A stretch of DNA of 64,000 nucleotides from Sphagnum compactum (lineage: Eukaryota; Bryophyta; Sphagnopsida; Sphagnales): the NCBI GenBank assembly GCA_965153455.1, contig OZ234495.1, positions 25,788,875-25,852,874 on the forward strand. Reading direction: 5' to 3'. The notes under the pieces are model-generated. The model ran no database searches and was not told where the DNA came from. It worked only from the letters and a program-made list of their open reading frames with translations. Shown here piece after piece: positions 22,678-33,998 of this stretch. Every line of letters starts with the position of its first letter. Positions within the stretch are counted from its first letter, which is position 1. Position numbers and translations under genes: made by a program.

Positions 22678-24537
22678 ATGGCGCAAAACACTTCTGAGGA
22701 CAAAGAAATCTCGGACTCAGATTCTCGTGAGACTAAGAAGTCTTCTGAATCTGTTGAATTGATTGGCGCCAGTAATCATCGTTTGGAATCATATCTTTAC
22801 GACGAATTCAAAAAGCGTGAACCGTACCTTCCGAAGACTCTAGAATCTGGATCTGACGACGATTACTTCGAATTTTTGAGCACACGTGGTCGGGTATACG
22901 AGAAGGCGTTGGAAATGGCTCGTCCAATTAACGACACAAGGAGCGAGGCCGAAAGGAAAGAGGACGAAAGGATAGAGGAATTTTTTGTGCGAAAGGTTGA
23001 GGTGGACTTCGAGACATATCCAAAAGCACTGCCTCCTTGCAGAAGGATCGAGTGCTGGGCTGCGGGACAGGGACTTGTGAACATCGTGGTGGCCCTGATA
23101 CGGCAGAGAGGAGCGAAATCACTGAACAAGGGAGTTCAACCGACATCAATGAGCATGGGACTTCTAGCTCTGGCAATTGCTGCTGAGAACAATGATCTCA
23201 CAATGGTTAAAGCCCTGAAGAATATCGTAGGCGCTGACGGGCACTTCAAAATACTCGATCTCGACAAATCTATTAAACCAGATTTGTCCTCTTCTGATGA
23301 GAAGAAGTGCAGGTTCTACAATGATCGGACGGAAGCTCTATACACATTGTTCCCTGATCATGCTTTCTGGTTATGTCCGACTGAGGCAGCTGCTAGACTG
23401 GGGCGCGTTGCCATGGTAGAGGAACTTATTGCTTTGAGTGAGGAGATAAAGAAGAAGGAGCTCAGGGAGGAGATAAAGAAGAAGCAGCCCAATGAGGAGC
23501 TCAGTGAGGCGACGATGAAGAAGCTCAGTGAGGCGATGAAGGAGAAGAGCCGACGAGCATTGTATTGGGCTGTGAAAATGGGGCATCATAAAGTAGTCGC
23601 AAGTCTTCTCGACATGGATTACATTGTCGATTTGAATGAGAAATTCAGTGTGTATGGACTGTTGGAAAAGGCAGACGTCGACTCCTATGGTATGTATCAG
23701 AGTCCACTAGCATTAGCTGTACTCAGTGAACACGTGGAAGTTGTCAAGGTCTTGTGTGAAACCAAAAAAGGAGGCTTAAAAGCTAATGTTCGAAGTGGTG
23801 AAGGAAAGATTAAGAATCCTCTTCAGATGGCATTCGAGGTACAACGTCGCAAGGCTACGAGTGGTTCTAATGATGGAGAACATGAACCATTCAATCCGAA
23901 GCCCGGGGATAAGATCGTGAGGATCATAATGGAAAGAGATGAGGTCCAGAAAGAAGTGAAAAAACTGACAGAGGAGAGGAAGGTGCACGTGGATGCAATA
24001 AACGCTATTCTTGTTGGGACCGCGCTGATTGCAACTGCGACTTTTGCCGGATGGCTCAGCCCGCCTTTAGGGTACTCGCCTGGCACGGATGGCCTGGCAT
24101 TTGCTTCTGTTGAAGGTCATCCTATTTTGGAAAAATTCTGGGTTTTCAACTCGCTGTCTTTCTTCTTTTCTATTGCAACCTTGATGGTGGGAGCGAATGC
24201 TGCACGTCCCCCAAGTGAAAACGATTACATTGGAGAAGTGGTGGAGTCTTTACGGTCGACACTTCGACTAGCTTATAGCCTTCTGACTGTTGCAGTTGCA
24301 TTTGTCATTTGTGCATTCGCTAGTGCTGGGTTTGCAGTGTTACCACCCATTCCCAAGTATACTGTTAATATGGCGGTCACGGTTGGCATCGGTGTGGCTG
24401 TTGTCGTCTCATCATGGATGTCACTGTGGAAAAAAGAGTTCAAACAGCTCGCCGAACAGCTCAAAGACAAAATGAAGTTTGGTCCCTGGCGTGACAACTC
24501 AGCTGATTACCCCAAGCTAGAACCAAAGCTGGCTTGA
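22678..24537 (+). CDS. Ankyrin-repeat PGG-domain membrane protein (ITN1/ACD6-like architecture)
   Basis: An intact 619-residue protein, single coding exon. The start is ATG 22678 (ACGATGGCG, good context); an in-frame extension upstream has no ATG. The N-terminus (1-110) is acidic and hydrophilic. Ankyrin-like helices lie at ~124-145, 160-185, 231-253, 292-315 and 342-365. The third is separated from the fourth by a charged insertion (256-290) containing repeated EEIKKK units. A coiled segment (~405-435) leads into the PGG domain from 437 (DAINAILVGTALIATATFAG, then PPLGYSPGTDG). Four membrane spans lie near 441-460, 487-506, 530-555 and 565-582, and the tail is basic. Plant proteins of this architecture act at membranes in salt, defence or ROS responses, but the role of this one cannot be inferred. 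It is the only clearly intact host gene here. Confidence 0.92.
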   Translation: MAQNTSEDKEISDSDSRETKKSSESVELIGASNHRLESYLYDEFKKREPYLPKTLESGSDDDYFEFLSTRGRVYEKALEMARPINDTRSEAERKEDERIEEFFVRKVEVDFETYPKALPPCRRIECWAAGQGLVNIVVALIRQRGAKSLNKGVQPTSMSMGLLALAIAAENNDLTMVKALKNIVGADGHFKILDLDKSIKPDLSSSDEKKCRFYNDRTEALYTLFPDHAFWLCPTEAAARLGRVAMVEELIALSEEIKKKELREEIKKKQPNEELSEATMKKLSEAMKEKSRRALYWAVKMGHHKVVASLLDMDYIVDLNEKFSVYGLLEKADVDSYGMYQSPLALAVLSEHVEVVKVLCETKKGGLKANVRSGEGKIKNPLQMAFEVQRRKATSGSNDGEHEPFNPKPGDKIVRIIMERDEVQKEVKKLTEERKVHVDAINAILVGTALIATATFAGWLSPPLGYSPGTDGLAFASVEGHPILEKFWVFNSLSFFFSIATLMVGANAARPPSENDYIGEVVESLRSTLRLAYSLLTVAVAFVICAFASAGFAVLPPIPKYTVNMAVTVGIGVAVVVSSWMSLWKKEFKQLAEQLKDKMKFGPWRDNSADYPKLEPKLA

Positions 24538-24604
24538 GTTCAAACGCAACCAGCCGGTGAGCAGGTGAAAGCCCTGCATGTCCTCCGGCACTGGGCCTGA
24601 CTTT

Positions 24605-24628
24605 GGGGGGCGGGGGGTGGGGTGGGGG
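24605..24628 (+). other. Potential G-quadruplex in the ANK-PGG 3-prime region
   Basis: Four G runs (6, 6, 4 and 5 G) are separated by single C or T residues about 70 bp after the stop codon, on the coding strand. If included in the 3-prime UTR, the mRNA could form a stable quadruplex. Only the sequence pattern is seen. Confidence 0.6.
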
Positions 24629-24826
24629 AGGATACTACCAACGACTTCTTAGACGGGTCTGCCGTCGGTATTCCACAACTCCAAGACAAAACAAGCAGCT
24701 CAGATCGCGTAATGGCTTTGCATTTAGTTATATGTTGATGCAAAATCATCATGGACAATGAAATCGTGTTACATGGTTAGGTAATTTCAATACAAAATGA
24801 ATACTTTTATGGCCGGTCCAAAAGGC

Positions 24827-25297
24827 CTATACATATGATCTGGGCATTACGCCCATAAGGTCGCAGGCTGGAGGCTGTTTGACCACCAAAAACATAGTGT
24901 AATGCTAGGCTGTTTTAGTGTAATGCCAGGGTTCTTTTTTTGACTTTTTTCATTTTTTGTTATTTTTTGTTACTTTTTTTATTGCTTGTAATTTTTGTAA
25001 ATTATTTTTTACTGTTGAAGGTTCATTGTTTGTTACTTTTTTATTACTTGTAACTTTCATAAATTACTTTTTACAGTTGAGAGGGGCCAGGGGAATTGTT
25101 TTATTATATTTATTCATTGTTCAAGGGGAGGGGGTGCGCCTTGATTTTATTTATTTTTAATTCTTTTACTCTTGAAGGGGAGGGGGGGGTACAAGTTAAT
25201 GTTTTATTTTTTCCTCCTTCATTTGACATGTGGAAGGAAGAGGGGAAGGGGGTTAGTTTTTTTTTATTAAACTATTTTTTCATTGTTGAGTGTCTAG
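24827..25297 (+). repeat. R1 repeat, copy 1
   Basis: The copy begins CTATACATATGATCTG and continues with GGAGGCTGTTTGACCACC, paired 'agtgtaatgc' words, and TTTTTGTTACTTTTTTTATT. Then come alternating blocks of T-rich sequence and AAGGGGAGGGGG, and GACATGTGGAAGGA. The same order is found in five further copies between 32.7 and 36.8 kb. No protein is encoded; long frames are low-complexity Phe/Gly. The class is unknown. This copy lies 290 bp downstream of the ANK-PGG stop codon and abuts the left copy of a 373-bp direct repeat. Confidence 0.7.
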
Positions 25298-25670
25298 GGA
25301 AATGTACTAAGCATCAGTATTGCCTATTGGCAACAACATGTGGGTGTAAGCTCAAAGGTGTAATTATGACCCATTCCCTCATTTTGATGCGGAGGGCAAG
25401 CTTTGAGCAATTGCGACAAATCAGAAAGGCTCAAACATCTTCAGAAGTACGGAGAACTTTCTTAATCAATCAGAAGAATTGAACAGTGACCGAATAATAT
25501 GGTAGAGGTTTTTCAGGTATGACAAGATATCAACAACTTATCAGCATTCAGTAAACATGAGAAAGAGTTAAGCCAAATCCTAAATTACAGAGGAAAACAA
25601 ACAAAATCAAAATAAAAAATGAAAGAGATTAGTTTGAGCAACATTCATGATCATGTTCAAACCTTCAACA
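25298..25670 (+). repeat. 373-bp direct repeat, left copy
   Basis: Nearly identical to 26608-26980 over the same length, with about five single-base differences noticed (for example CTCATTTTGAT against CTAATTTCGAT). It begins GGAAATGTACTAAGC and ends AACCTTCAACA. Its left edge coincides with the end of R1 copy 1. A small tandem repeat (AGTTGGCTAGTTGATCCT) follows at 25671. Confidence 0.93.
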
Positions 25671-26607
25671 AGTTGGCTAGTTGATCCTAGTTGGCTAGTT
25701 GATCCTAGTAATTTCACCCTAGTTGGCTATGTTGATCATGAACAGTGATCAACATCTTTAATGCCATACAGCCCGTAAAGAACAATTAACTCAATCAATG
25801 CTACAAACAAAAAAAAGGGAGCAAACAAAAAGAAACAAAACAAGCAGCTCGTCACATGATGGCTCTGCCCATTTACCCAAGGGAGAGGATCACACTAAAA
25901 CTTCCATTTGAATGGATTTAGAACTTCTCTTACACATGCATGCACTTCAATCGGACACCTCTAAATGCCCATGCCATCAGATGCATAGCTGTCACCCGCA
26001 CATTGGTTCAAGATTGAGCCGAAAATTTATCCACAAATCCTACACTGATGCATAGTCTCTTCCCTACGGTCAGAGCCAAAAATGGAAATAGAAATAATAA
26101 AGAAATCTGAAAGAGCATGAGGCTTTGAGTACAAGGGGCGGCTTCCAAAAGCTCAAGGACAACATGGGCTCGATTCAAAAGCTTCCCACTCAAGATAGAA
26201 GCCCTAAAAATAACCACGGAAAGGATTCAAAACACAGAAATATTCCAACCAGAAATCTTACTTCATTCAAGGACAAAGTGGCCTTCAAAATGCTCCTCTG
26301 CTAAGCATAGAAGCACCTAAAATAATCATTTTGTAGATTGCAAAGGAGGATATACAAAACCGATATGCTTCTCTGCTTTAAGCACACCTTTGGTTCATTT
26401 ACTGGAAAGATTGAACCCTACAATTTTCCCTTCAGAACACTAGATCAAGCTCTCACCATATGAGCTACAAAAGAGGTCTTGTGAACCTATTAATTTCTCT
26501 GCAGACAAACACCAGTGCCGGCCAAAACAGTTAATCTTCCTGGTTGACACAAATAGCATCTGCTCAGTCCTCAGTTATATTGTTCAAATTCTACAACCAC
26601 GAGTCGT
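25671..26607. other. No supported gene between the direct repeats
   Basis: The interval starts with two tandem copies of an 18-bp unit (25671-25706) and a partial third. The remainder has only short frames on both strands. It may be an untranslated or intronic part of an unrecognised gene. Confidence 0.4.
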
Positions 26608-26980
26608 GGAAATGTACTAAGCATCAGTATTGCCTATTGGCAACAACATGTGGGTGTAAGCTCAAAGGTGTAATTATGACCCATTCCCTAATTTCGATGC
26701 GGAGGGCAAGCTTTGAGCAATTGCGACAAATCAGAAAGGCTCAAACATCTTCAGAAGTACGGAGAACTTTCTTAATCAATCAGAAGAATTGAACAGTGAC
26801 CGAATAATATGGTAGAGATTTTTCAGGTATGACAAGATATCAACAACTTATCAGCATTCAGTAAACAGGAGAAAGAGTTAAGCCAAATCCTAAATTACAG
26901 AGGAAAACAAACAAAATCAAAATAAAAAATAAAAGAGATTAGTTTGAGCAACATTCATGATCATGTTCAAACCTTCAACA
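26608..26980 (+). repeat. 373-bp direct repeat, right copy
   Basis: Partner of 25298-25670, 1310 bp downstream and in the same orientation. The flanks differ completely on both sides (CACGAGTCGT on the left, TCAGTACGTACGG on the right), so the duplication boundaries are sharp. No coding content was recognised. Confidence 0.93.
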
Positions 26981-28770
26981 TCAGTACGTACGGTATTGAC
27001 CAACCTAATATAACATCCCCCACTGCCTTCAGAAGCTCCTGGCAGAGTACGGAGGTTAATCTCAAACACTAACCAATGCGAGTTTCTGCAGGAAGACCAG
27101 CAGAAATTGGGAAAACTCGGCGATGATGCTGAGAAACGAAATGAAACAAAACATAAAGGAGAAGGAGACAAACCAAAACACCCCAAAAGAAATGGTTTAA
27201 TTTAATAATTTTTTTAAGTGTAAATTTCCTCTTTTCAGCAAACTAATGACACTTTCCATTCGAGAAACAAATAACTCTTCACAGGTAAAACCCATAAGAA
27301 CCTTTAAATGTGATGATTTCCTACTTCAAATTTGTCCAAACCCAAACTATTAGTATCCACAAACAGCATATATATCATATGCTAGTTTGATCCACAACCC
27401 ATACTCTGGGGGAATGCTTGTCAAAATGTCAAGCCTCTAAACTTTGGAATCTTGGGATATTGCTAAACCAAGAATCTGCAAAGAGAACCCATAACAAATA
27501 CAATTTAACTCACAAAATGATTTACGGCATATCCCACCACCAATAGGGTTCTTGTCTATATACACGAACTTCGAAGATGAGGGATGTCAGGAGCCAACCA
27601 ATCATCCACAACCCATCTCCCTCAGGAAGAAAAATTGGACAAACACTAGACCCAATAAGACAATCCAAAAACTCAAACGGGTGGGTAGAGGTAGAAGTTG
27701 TAAATCTCGAGGAGTGAGTGAACCAGTCCAAAAGGGTTTTTTTCCTGACAGGTGCACACAGAATTGGTCCAAAAGGAAATCCTGAAAGGGCTAAGTCTGC
27801 CAGGTACACAAAGGCGACCAAATGTTGTTGTGCCTTTTGCTGGTCATAATGTGATATCCATAGGGTGTCGCATCAAATTCTTAAGAATGAAATTTTTCTG
27901 ATGCTGATTTTGTAACGGAGACCGCTTCAACTGCAACTGAGATATACTGAAAAGCATCCCGAATCCCTAGCCACACACACGCAAGAAGTGTACCTCACAT
28001 TGTCGCGTATTGCTGTGATTAAGCCACTCCAACAGACACTCCTGGTGCACGTACTCGACGCTGCCACTGCACGCACAGGGATAGTAGAGCGGCGAGTTGT
28101 CTTCCCCGGTCATTGGACAGATCCGACACACATCCTCCTTCTATCTCCCCTTTTGACTTTTTCTACCTGCTACAGGTCTTTTTGATTGTGCGGAGCTTTT
28201 CTGGGAGGGTTGGGCCACTCGGCAATTCGATTTGGTTCAAAACTTTTGGTCGATCTTGTTGCTTTGTCCTTATTTTATGTTGTCAAGTGCAAAGCATCAT
28301 CTGGAAGGGGGATCCTTCCTTTTGGTCCTACTGATTGTACGTTCTCAGACATTCAACTTGGATTTAAATTTTGCCACTAAAAGAGGAGGCAAAATATCAT
28401 ACTATAGCTTTGATAATCTAATTTCTGAGCTTCACGGTACATAGATAGTGGGCCGGCGACCCATAGCATTCAAGCTAGTCTTGTACTAGTAACACTAACA
28501 GCCACTTTTCCTGCGGTCCAAATATTCCTAGGTGCATATTGCATGGTAGGTGGGGCATGTGAGAGGCAGCACAATGAGAGTACTTTGTTGAAGATCATCC
28601 TTTTGCATGTGTAGAGAGAGAGAGTACATCCTGCTTCTTCTCAGAGAAATGGAGACTGGGTTTAGGGCAATTTGAAACCGTGAACTACAGAAACAGCCGT
28701 TAATGCCATCTTCGGTCTCATTTCGGTTGTACAAGCTAGCTGGGAAATCTTACCACTCTGGACCTGGGGA
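26981..28770. other. No supported gene
   Basis: Short frames occur on both strands without recognisable domains. A (GA)n-like run lies at 28610-28623. The region may include the lost 5-prime end of the LRR-kinase pseudogene that follows; no signal peptide was found. Confidence 0.4.
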
Positions 28771-30716
28771 ATGCAGATCCGGGTGGCAGCTTTCCTCCTC
28801 GATTTGCTCAACTGCAGCAACCTAATGGGCTGGAACCTGAGTTACAATTACATGGAAGGTCCTTTAGCCACAAGGATTTCACAGTCGACAAAACTCCATA
28901 CACGGGACCTTTCATACTCAAGTTTTTTTGGACCAGTGCCTGATGCTTTTGGGAACTCGCCGCCGAAACTTTTGAATCTCAAAGCAGCAAATTTTACTGG
29001 AGTTTTGCCATCCAGCCTTGGGAACCTCACAAACCTGACCGAAATTCATCTCAGCCTTGCAAACTTCACACCTACAGCGGGGCCCTCTGGGTTTGCAAAT
29101 CTCAAAGTGCTCGACCTAAGCTCCAGCAATTTCACCGAGGGGCCAATCCCAGAGCGGGTTCAGGTGTTGCCCAACCTGCAAATTCTTGAGCTTGCAGCCT
29201 GACAGGACCCATTACAGAATTTCTAGGAGGTTTGACAATGCTTCACACTCTGGGGCTGAATCAGAACTCACCGAATGGGTCAATACTTGAAATTTTCGCG
29301 AACCTGACAGAGCTTGTGAGTTTGGATCTTTTGCAGAATCAACGGACAGGTCGAATCCCATATGGGCCGATAGAGCTTGAGAAGCTTCAAGTGATCGAGC
29401 TGTTTGCAAACTAGCTCTCAGGGGAAATTCCTGCAGATATTGGAAACCTCAGGAGCTTGTCACAGATGGATGTCTCACATAATCAAGGGAGTGGCGCCAT
29501 ACCACAGTCAATGACACATTTGACAAACTTGTCAATCCTCGACCTCCGGCAAAACAGCTCGAGCGGTGTCATACCTCCAAGCATGGCTAACCTTCAGGCA
29601 CTCACGGAGTTGGTCCTCTTTGACAACCACTTCACAGGCATAGTTCCAGGAAACTCGGGGAAGGACTATAACCTGACACGATTTGAGGCGTCAACAAATT
29701 TGCTCTCCGGAGCAGTCCCAGTCCATCTTCGTGAGGGATAGCAGTTAACTCAACTCATTTTCTCGAACAATATGTTTTCAGGGACAATACCTGATGCGTA
29801 CGAAAATTGCAGGAGCCTCCCTCGGGTTCGGTTGGAGATTAACGAACTCTCAGGGCCAATTCAAAACGGTCGTCGGGGAGCACCTAAAATGCAAATTTTT
29901 ACAGCACATAGTAACACGCACAACGGAAACATACTGCCTTCCATCAGGTACGCATTAAACTTAGCAACACTCGATATTTCCAGCAACCGGTTCACAGGTT
30001 CACTTCCCCAAGAAATCGGCAACCTCGTTATGATGCAAAGCCTCTCTACATCCGGGAACAACCTATCGGGTACCATCCCTCGACAACTCAGCCATCTCTC
30101 TCAGCTCAACGAGCTCGATCTAAGCCAAAACAATTTTACCGGTGGGATACCACCAGCACTCGGAAACCGGACACAGCACAAGACACTAAACCTTTCCACG
30201 AATTTCGTCACCGGGCCGATTCCAAGCGAGCTGAGTGAACCGAGTAGCCTGGCACTTCTGGATCTTTCACATAACGCCCTCACCGGCGAAGTCCCATCTA
30301 TCCTGAGTGGGTCGCCACTCGAGATACCTGAGGTCTCATACAACAACCTGTCCGGCGTGCTGCCACCAGGACTCCTCACAGTCACAGATGCCGAAAGTAA
30401 CCCTGATCTGTGGGATGTAGCCAGTAACTGTGAAGCCGGCATACAACAAAGAAATAACAAGATCAACGGACCTACGGTGTCGGCAGCGGTTGGAACTTTT
30501 GTGGCGGCAACGATGGTACTCATCGTTGGCTCATGTTGCTTTTACCAAAGGTACACAAATTTCAATGAGCACCAAAAGGGGCTCGTGCAGAACAACTCAG
30601 GGCACCTGACTTCGTTCCACAAGGATTTATCCAGGGAGTAGGAGATTGCAGAATTTTGCAACGATCCAGATAACATCATTGGAAGCAGTGGATTTGGGAA
30701 AGTGTACAAGGCAGTA
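28771..30716 (+). pseudogene. LRR receptor-like kinase pseudogene (HAESA-like/LRR-XI type), kinase truncated
   Basis: A run of plant-type leucine-rich repeats (consensus LxxLxLSxNxFTGxIPxxLGN) covers most of the interval, for example NLATLDISSNRFTGSLPQEI and LNELDLSQNNFTGGIPPALG. A juxtamembrane span follows (TVSAAVGTFVAATMVLIVGS), then a stop. The start of a kinase domain has a glycine loop IGSSGFGKVYKA. Damage includes a frameshift near 29200 and in-frame stops near 29412, 29738 and 30639. There is no signal peptide and no kinase sequence beyond the glycine loop, since unrelated AT-rich DNA begins at ~30716. Intact relatives are plasma-membrane receptors for peptide hormones. The substitution density of the LRRs suggests long relaxed selection. 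Confidence 0.88.
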
Positions 30717-32215
30717 CGTGGAAATTTTCCCATTAAAAATAATATTATAAGAAATGATATTGTTTTACTCATCGAAATCCACCACACATTCGAAATTTGA
30801 AACTTTCACTTTTGGACCAATCATATGTCGACAAATATCTATAGGTCGACTTACCAATATTTTAACCATAAGCACGTAGGGGAATACACATGGAATAACA
30901 TAGTCGATTAAATTTTCATTGTGATAATTTTAACAAGACTTGTAAAATTTGCTCTCTCAAATGCCACTTTTGAGCCACCTAATCATGTTTTTACATGTGT
31001 TATTCAGTTAATAAAAAACGACTCGGGTATCAACCAGGGTTTGGGTCTATGTATCATGTAACCTACCCATTGATTCCATTTCTAAGAAATATTAAACCAA
31101 TAACCTACATGCCTTGGTATTATGATTTTAAATACCTCATAAATACCCTATTGGTAGGGTATTTTTTTTGAAAAATGAATACCCTATTGATACCTTGAAG
31201 GGGACCTATCATCTTATTTGGGTCGGTTATTTAATTTTCATCCAAAATGTTCATCCCTTTTTTTCATCCAAGAACCTTCTTTCATTTAGGGTTTCATTTT
31301 TTTCCATATACCTATTTAACCCTTAACCACAAGTTGTTCTTTCATGTGTCGCTCGCAGCTTTGCATCTGGCAATGTTTTTTACGGGTTGGGACAAATTGT
31401 CTTGTTTGGCTACAATAGTCACCAAACATGACAATGGGTCCCAATAGTCGTGACGGTTATTTATGAGATCTTCAAATGTAATTGTGAATATTGAGGATGA
31501 ATATCAAGGTGTTATTAGGGGTTCGCGATGGTAAATTTTCCTTTCAATTTACAATATCAAATTAATGCACTTATAAGTAAGTATTTCTACCCCCTCTTTT
31601 ATGTCTTGCTTGTGTTTGTTGTTGTGGTTGTTTTCATCTTTATTTTGTTCGGTGTCATCTTTCAACGGTAGGGGATTAAATGCATAACATTGAAATTGTG
31701 TTGCAGAAATAGATTTGCATGAATGGTTTGAAGGTTTTGATTTCGAATTATGAATTCTGAAGTTCATAAAAAAAAAAAATTATAATTCATGAGCGTTAGT
31801 TTGTAAACCAGATTCTAGAGTTTTCTTTTTCCCATCGTAAATTAGAATCCAACGGTCAATTATATTAAAACATTTGGATTGAACCTGCATATGCAGGAGG
31901 GTTTTGATGATGACGACATTCATTTGGAATCGGGGAATTTAACTAAGGAATCTAGGCTAGTAGTCGGTTGGGTTTCAACATTAAGGGGACCATTTACATT
32001 TGAAAACATTGCAACACCTAGTGACTTTGATGAATAAGCAAAAATTGCAGGGGAGGTTTTAAAGGTTCAACTCATCTTAAATCAGAAACAGGGGTCCCCC
32101 CACTGTAGGTCGTTTCCCTCTTGACATTTTTTTGTGGCGAATGATGGTAGTAAACCAAATGTTATTTTGCTTCAAACTATGCGTGGATTTGCCATTTTGT
32201 TTACCAAAATTACAA
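30717..32215. other. No supported gene
   Basis: AT-rich DNA with frames of at most 72 codons and no recognisable domain. A 10-bp A run lies at 31769-31779. The right part (31.9-32.2 kb) may be the diverged 5-prime part of the hAT remnant. Confidence 0.4.
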
Positions 32216-32763
32216 TGCTAGTAATACCACCAAAAGGAAGAAAAAATGATTTTTTAGAACCAACAACATGGGACCGCTTCTAGGAAAAAGCATATCTTGG
32301 GCAAACATCTAGTTGTTTGCTGTATGTGGATAAGTGCTAACATGACTTTTGATTCAAAGGAGTTACACTAGGAAAAATCCAAAAAGAGATTTGCCATCGG
32401 TTACGAAGCCATCATGGATCATTTTGGGAACGGTGATCCTTACAAGAAGGATGATGCACAACAACAAAAATTAAGGGAGGACCTGTTTTTATTTGTTGCC
32501 AAAACCTACATGCATATTTCTATTGAAAAAAGTCAATGGTCGAGACATCGGGTCAGGCATTAGGATCCTTGAACGGTGTTTTTGAACCACAAGCAAATGG
32601 CTCAACATGCCATCCTTTCACGGGTGGCTAAAACCATGGAAAAATATGTAATTCCCATTTTCAATTCATGGGTTATAACAACCTATTCGGATTTACAGAT
32701 GTCCAAATCTGGATACGACATGTTTGTTCTTGTGATTAATTTCATAAACTCATCAGGGGTGCC
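32216..32763 (+). pseudogene. hAT-type transposase remnant
   Basis: Interrupted plus-strand frames give, in order, a degenerate BED-finger-like stretch, EDLFLFVAKTYMHISIEKSQ, then SRVAKTMEKYVIPIFNSW and TTYSDLQMSKSGYDMFVLVINFINSSGVPY. The last block corresponds to the catalytic core region of plant hAT-like transposases (t-y-D-l-W-m-S-k-...-D-t-F-a-l-V-i-n-F). Here the Asp-Leu-Trp has become Ser-Asp-Leu-Gln. Stops occur near 32559. The similarity ends abruptly at 32763, where R1 copy 2 begins. Confidence 0.5.
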
Positions 32764-33445
32764 CTATACATATGATCTGTGCACTACGCTCGTAGTGCAA
32801 GAGGCTGGAGGCTGTTTGACCAAGAAAAAGCCCCCGTAGTGCAAGGCTGTTTAGGCGCAGGGGGAGGCTATTTTTGTTGACTTTTTTCATTTTTAGTTAT
32901 TTTTAGTTACTTTTTTTATTGCTTGTAACTTCTATAAATTACTTTTTTACTGTTGAAGGTTCACTGATTGTTACTTTTTATTATTATTTTTAGGGTAGGT
33001 AACTTTCATAAATTACTCTTGATAGAGGCCAAGGGAATTGTTGTATTATATTTATTCATTGTTCAAGGGGAGGGGGGTGGAAGTTAATGTTTTTTTTTTC
33101 CCCATATATATGAAAAGGTGGAAGGAGGAGGGGGGAAAGGGGTACATTTAGGGTTTTCTAGAAATGTTTTTTTCATTGTGGAGAGGTTAGGGAGGGGAAG
33201 GGGGTAATTTTTTTTACAAATTCATTAAGGGTGCACCGGGGGAAAGGGTGCACCTTGATTTTTTTTCTTCTTTTTTTTTATTGTTGAGGGGGTGGGGGGT
33301 GGAGGTTAATGTTTTTTTTTGCCTTCATTTGACATGTGGAAGGAGGAAGGGAAAGGGATGATTTTTTTTTTAAATTCTGTTTTTTCATTGTGGAGTGGCT
33401 AGGGTCAGGGGGTCAAGGGTTTTTTTTAGGGTTATATGTTGAAGG
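32764..33445 (+). repeat. R1 repeat, copy 2
   Basis: It starts CTATACATATGATCTG inside the hAT remnant. Head and T-rich/G-rich body are as in the other copies, with an internally duplicated 'aaGGGGtGGAgGTTAATG' segment (33070-33130 and 33280-33330). Confidence 0.7.
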
Positions 33446-33998
33446 GGGATGATGATATGAAGACGGCTTCATGATGATATTTTTTTTAAAATTGAAGGTG
33501 GACATCTCTTGAATGCCAATTGGCGCGTACAGACCTTGACCAGGATCGATCTAAAGGTCTGTAATGCCATACAGCAGGTTAGGAGGTGTCCACCCACAAG
33601 AAATAAAAAACATCCATAGCTTTGAATAGAAGGAAGATGCCCCGGAAGTAAAAGAAATTTATAAGTACCAATGTCAGTTGTGAACAATGATAAATTTTCC
33701 AACCTTGATTAAGAGATGTTTTGTTCTCACATCAAAGGACGATGAATAAAAAAACACTCATGCTAATTCTCGAACAACACAGTAATACAAGATGTGAATG
33801 GTCAAATTCTTGCAAACCATCAAAGCCACGAATAAAGGTTTTAACAAATGCCAAAGGAGGACTTGCCAAGCGGCCTATATAAGTCTGCCTACTCAACACC
33901 ATTCAGAGATTGCTACAAATGAACATTACATATCAAGCACCGAAACCCTCCCGTGCAATGTGAAAAGGAATGAACATTACATATCAGGCACCGAAACC
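33446..33998. other. No gene; contains a short direct repeat before R1 copy 3
   Basis: TGAACATTACATATCA plus GCACCGAAACCCT occurs at 33918 and again at 33971, the second occurrence running directly into R1 copy 3. No coding content was recognised. Confidence 0.5.
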
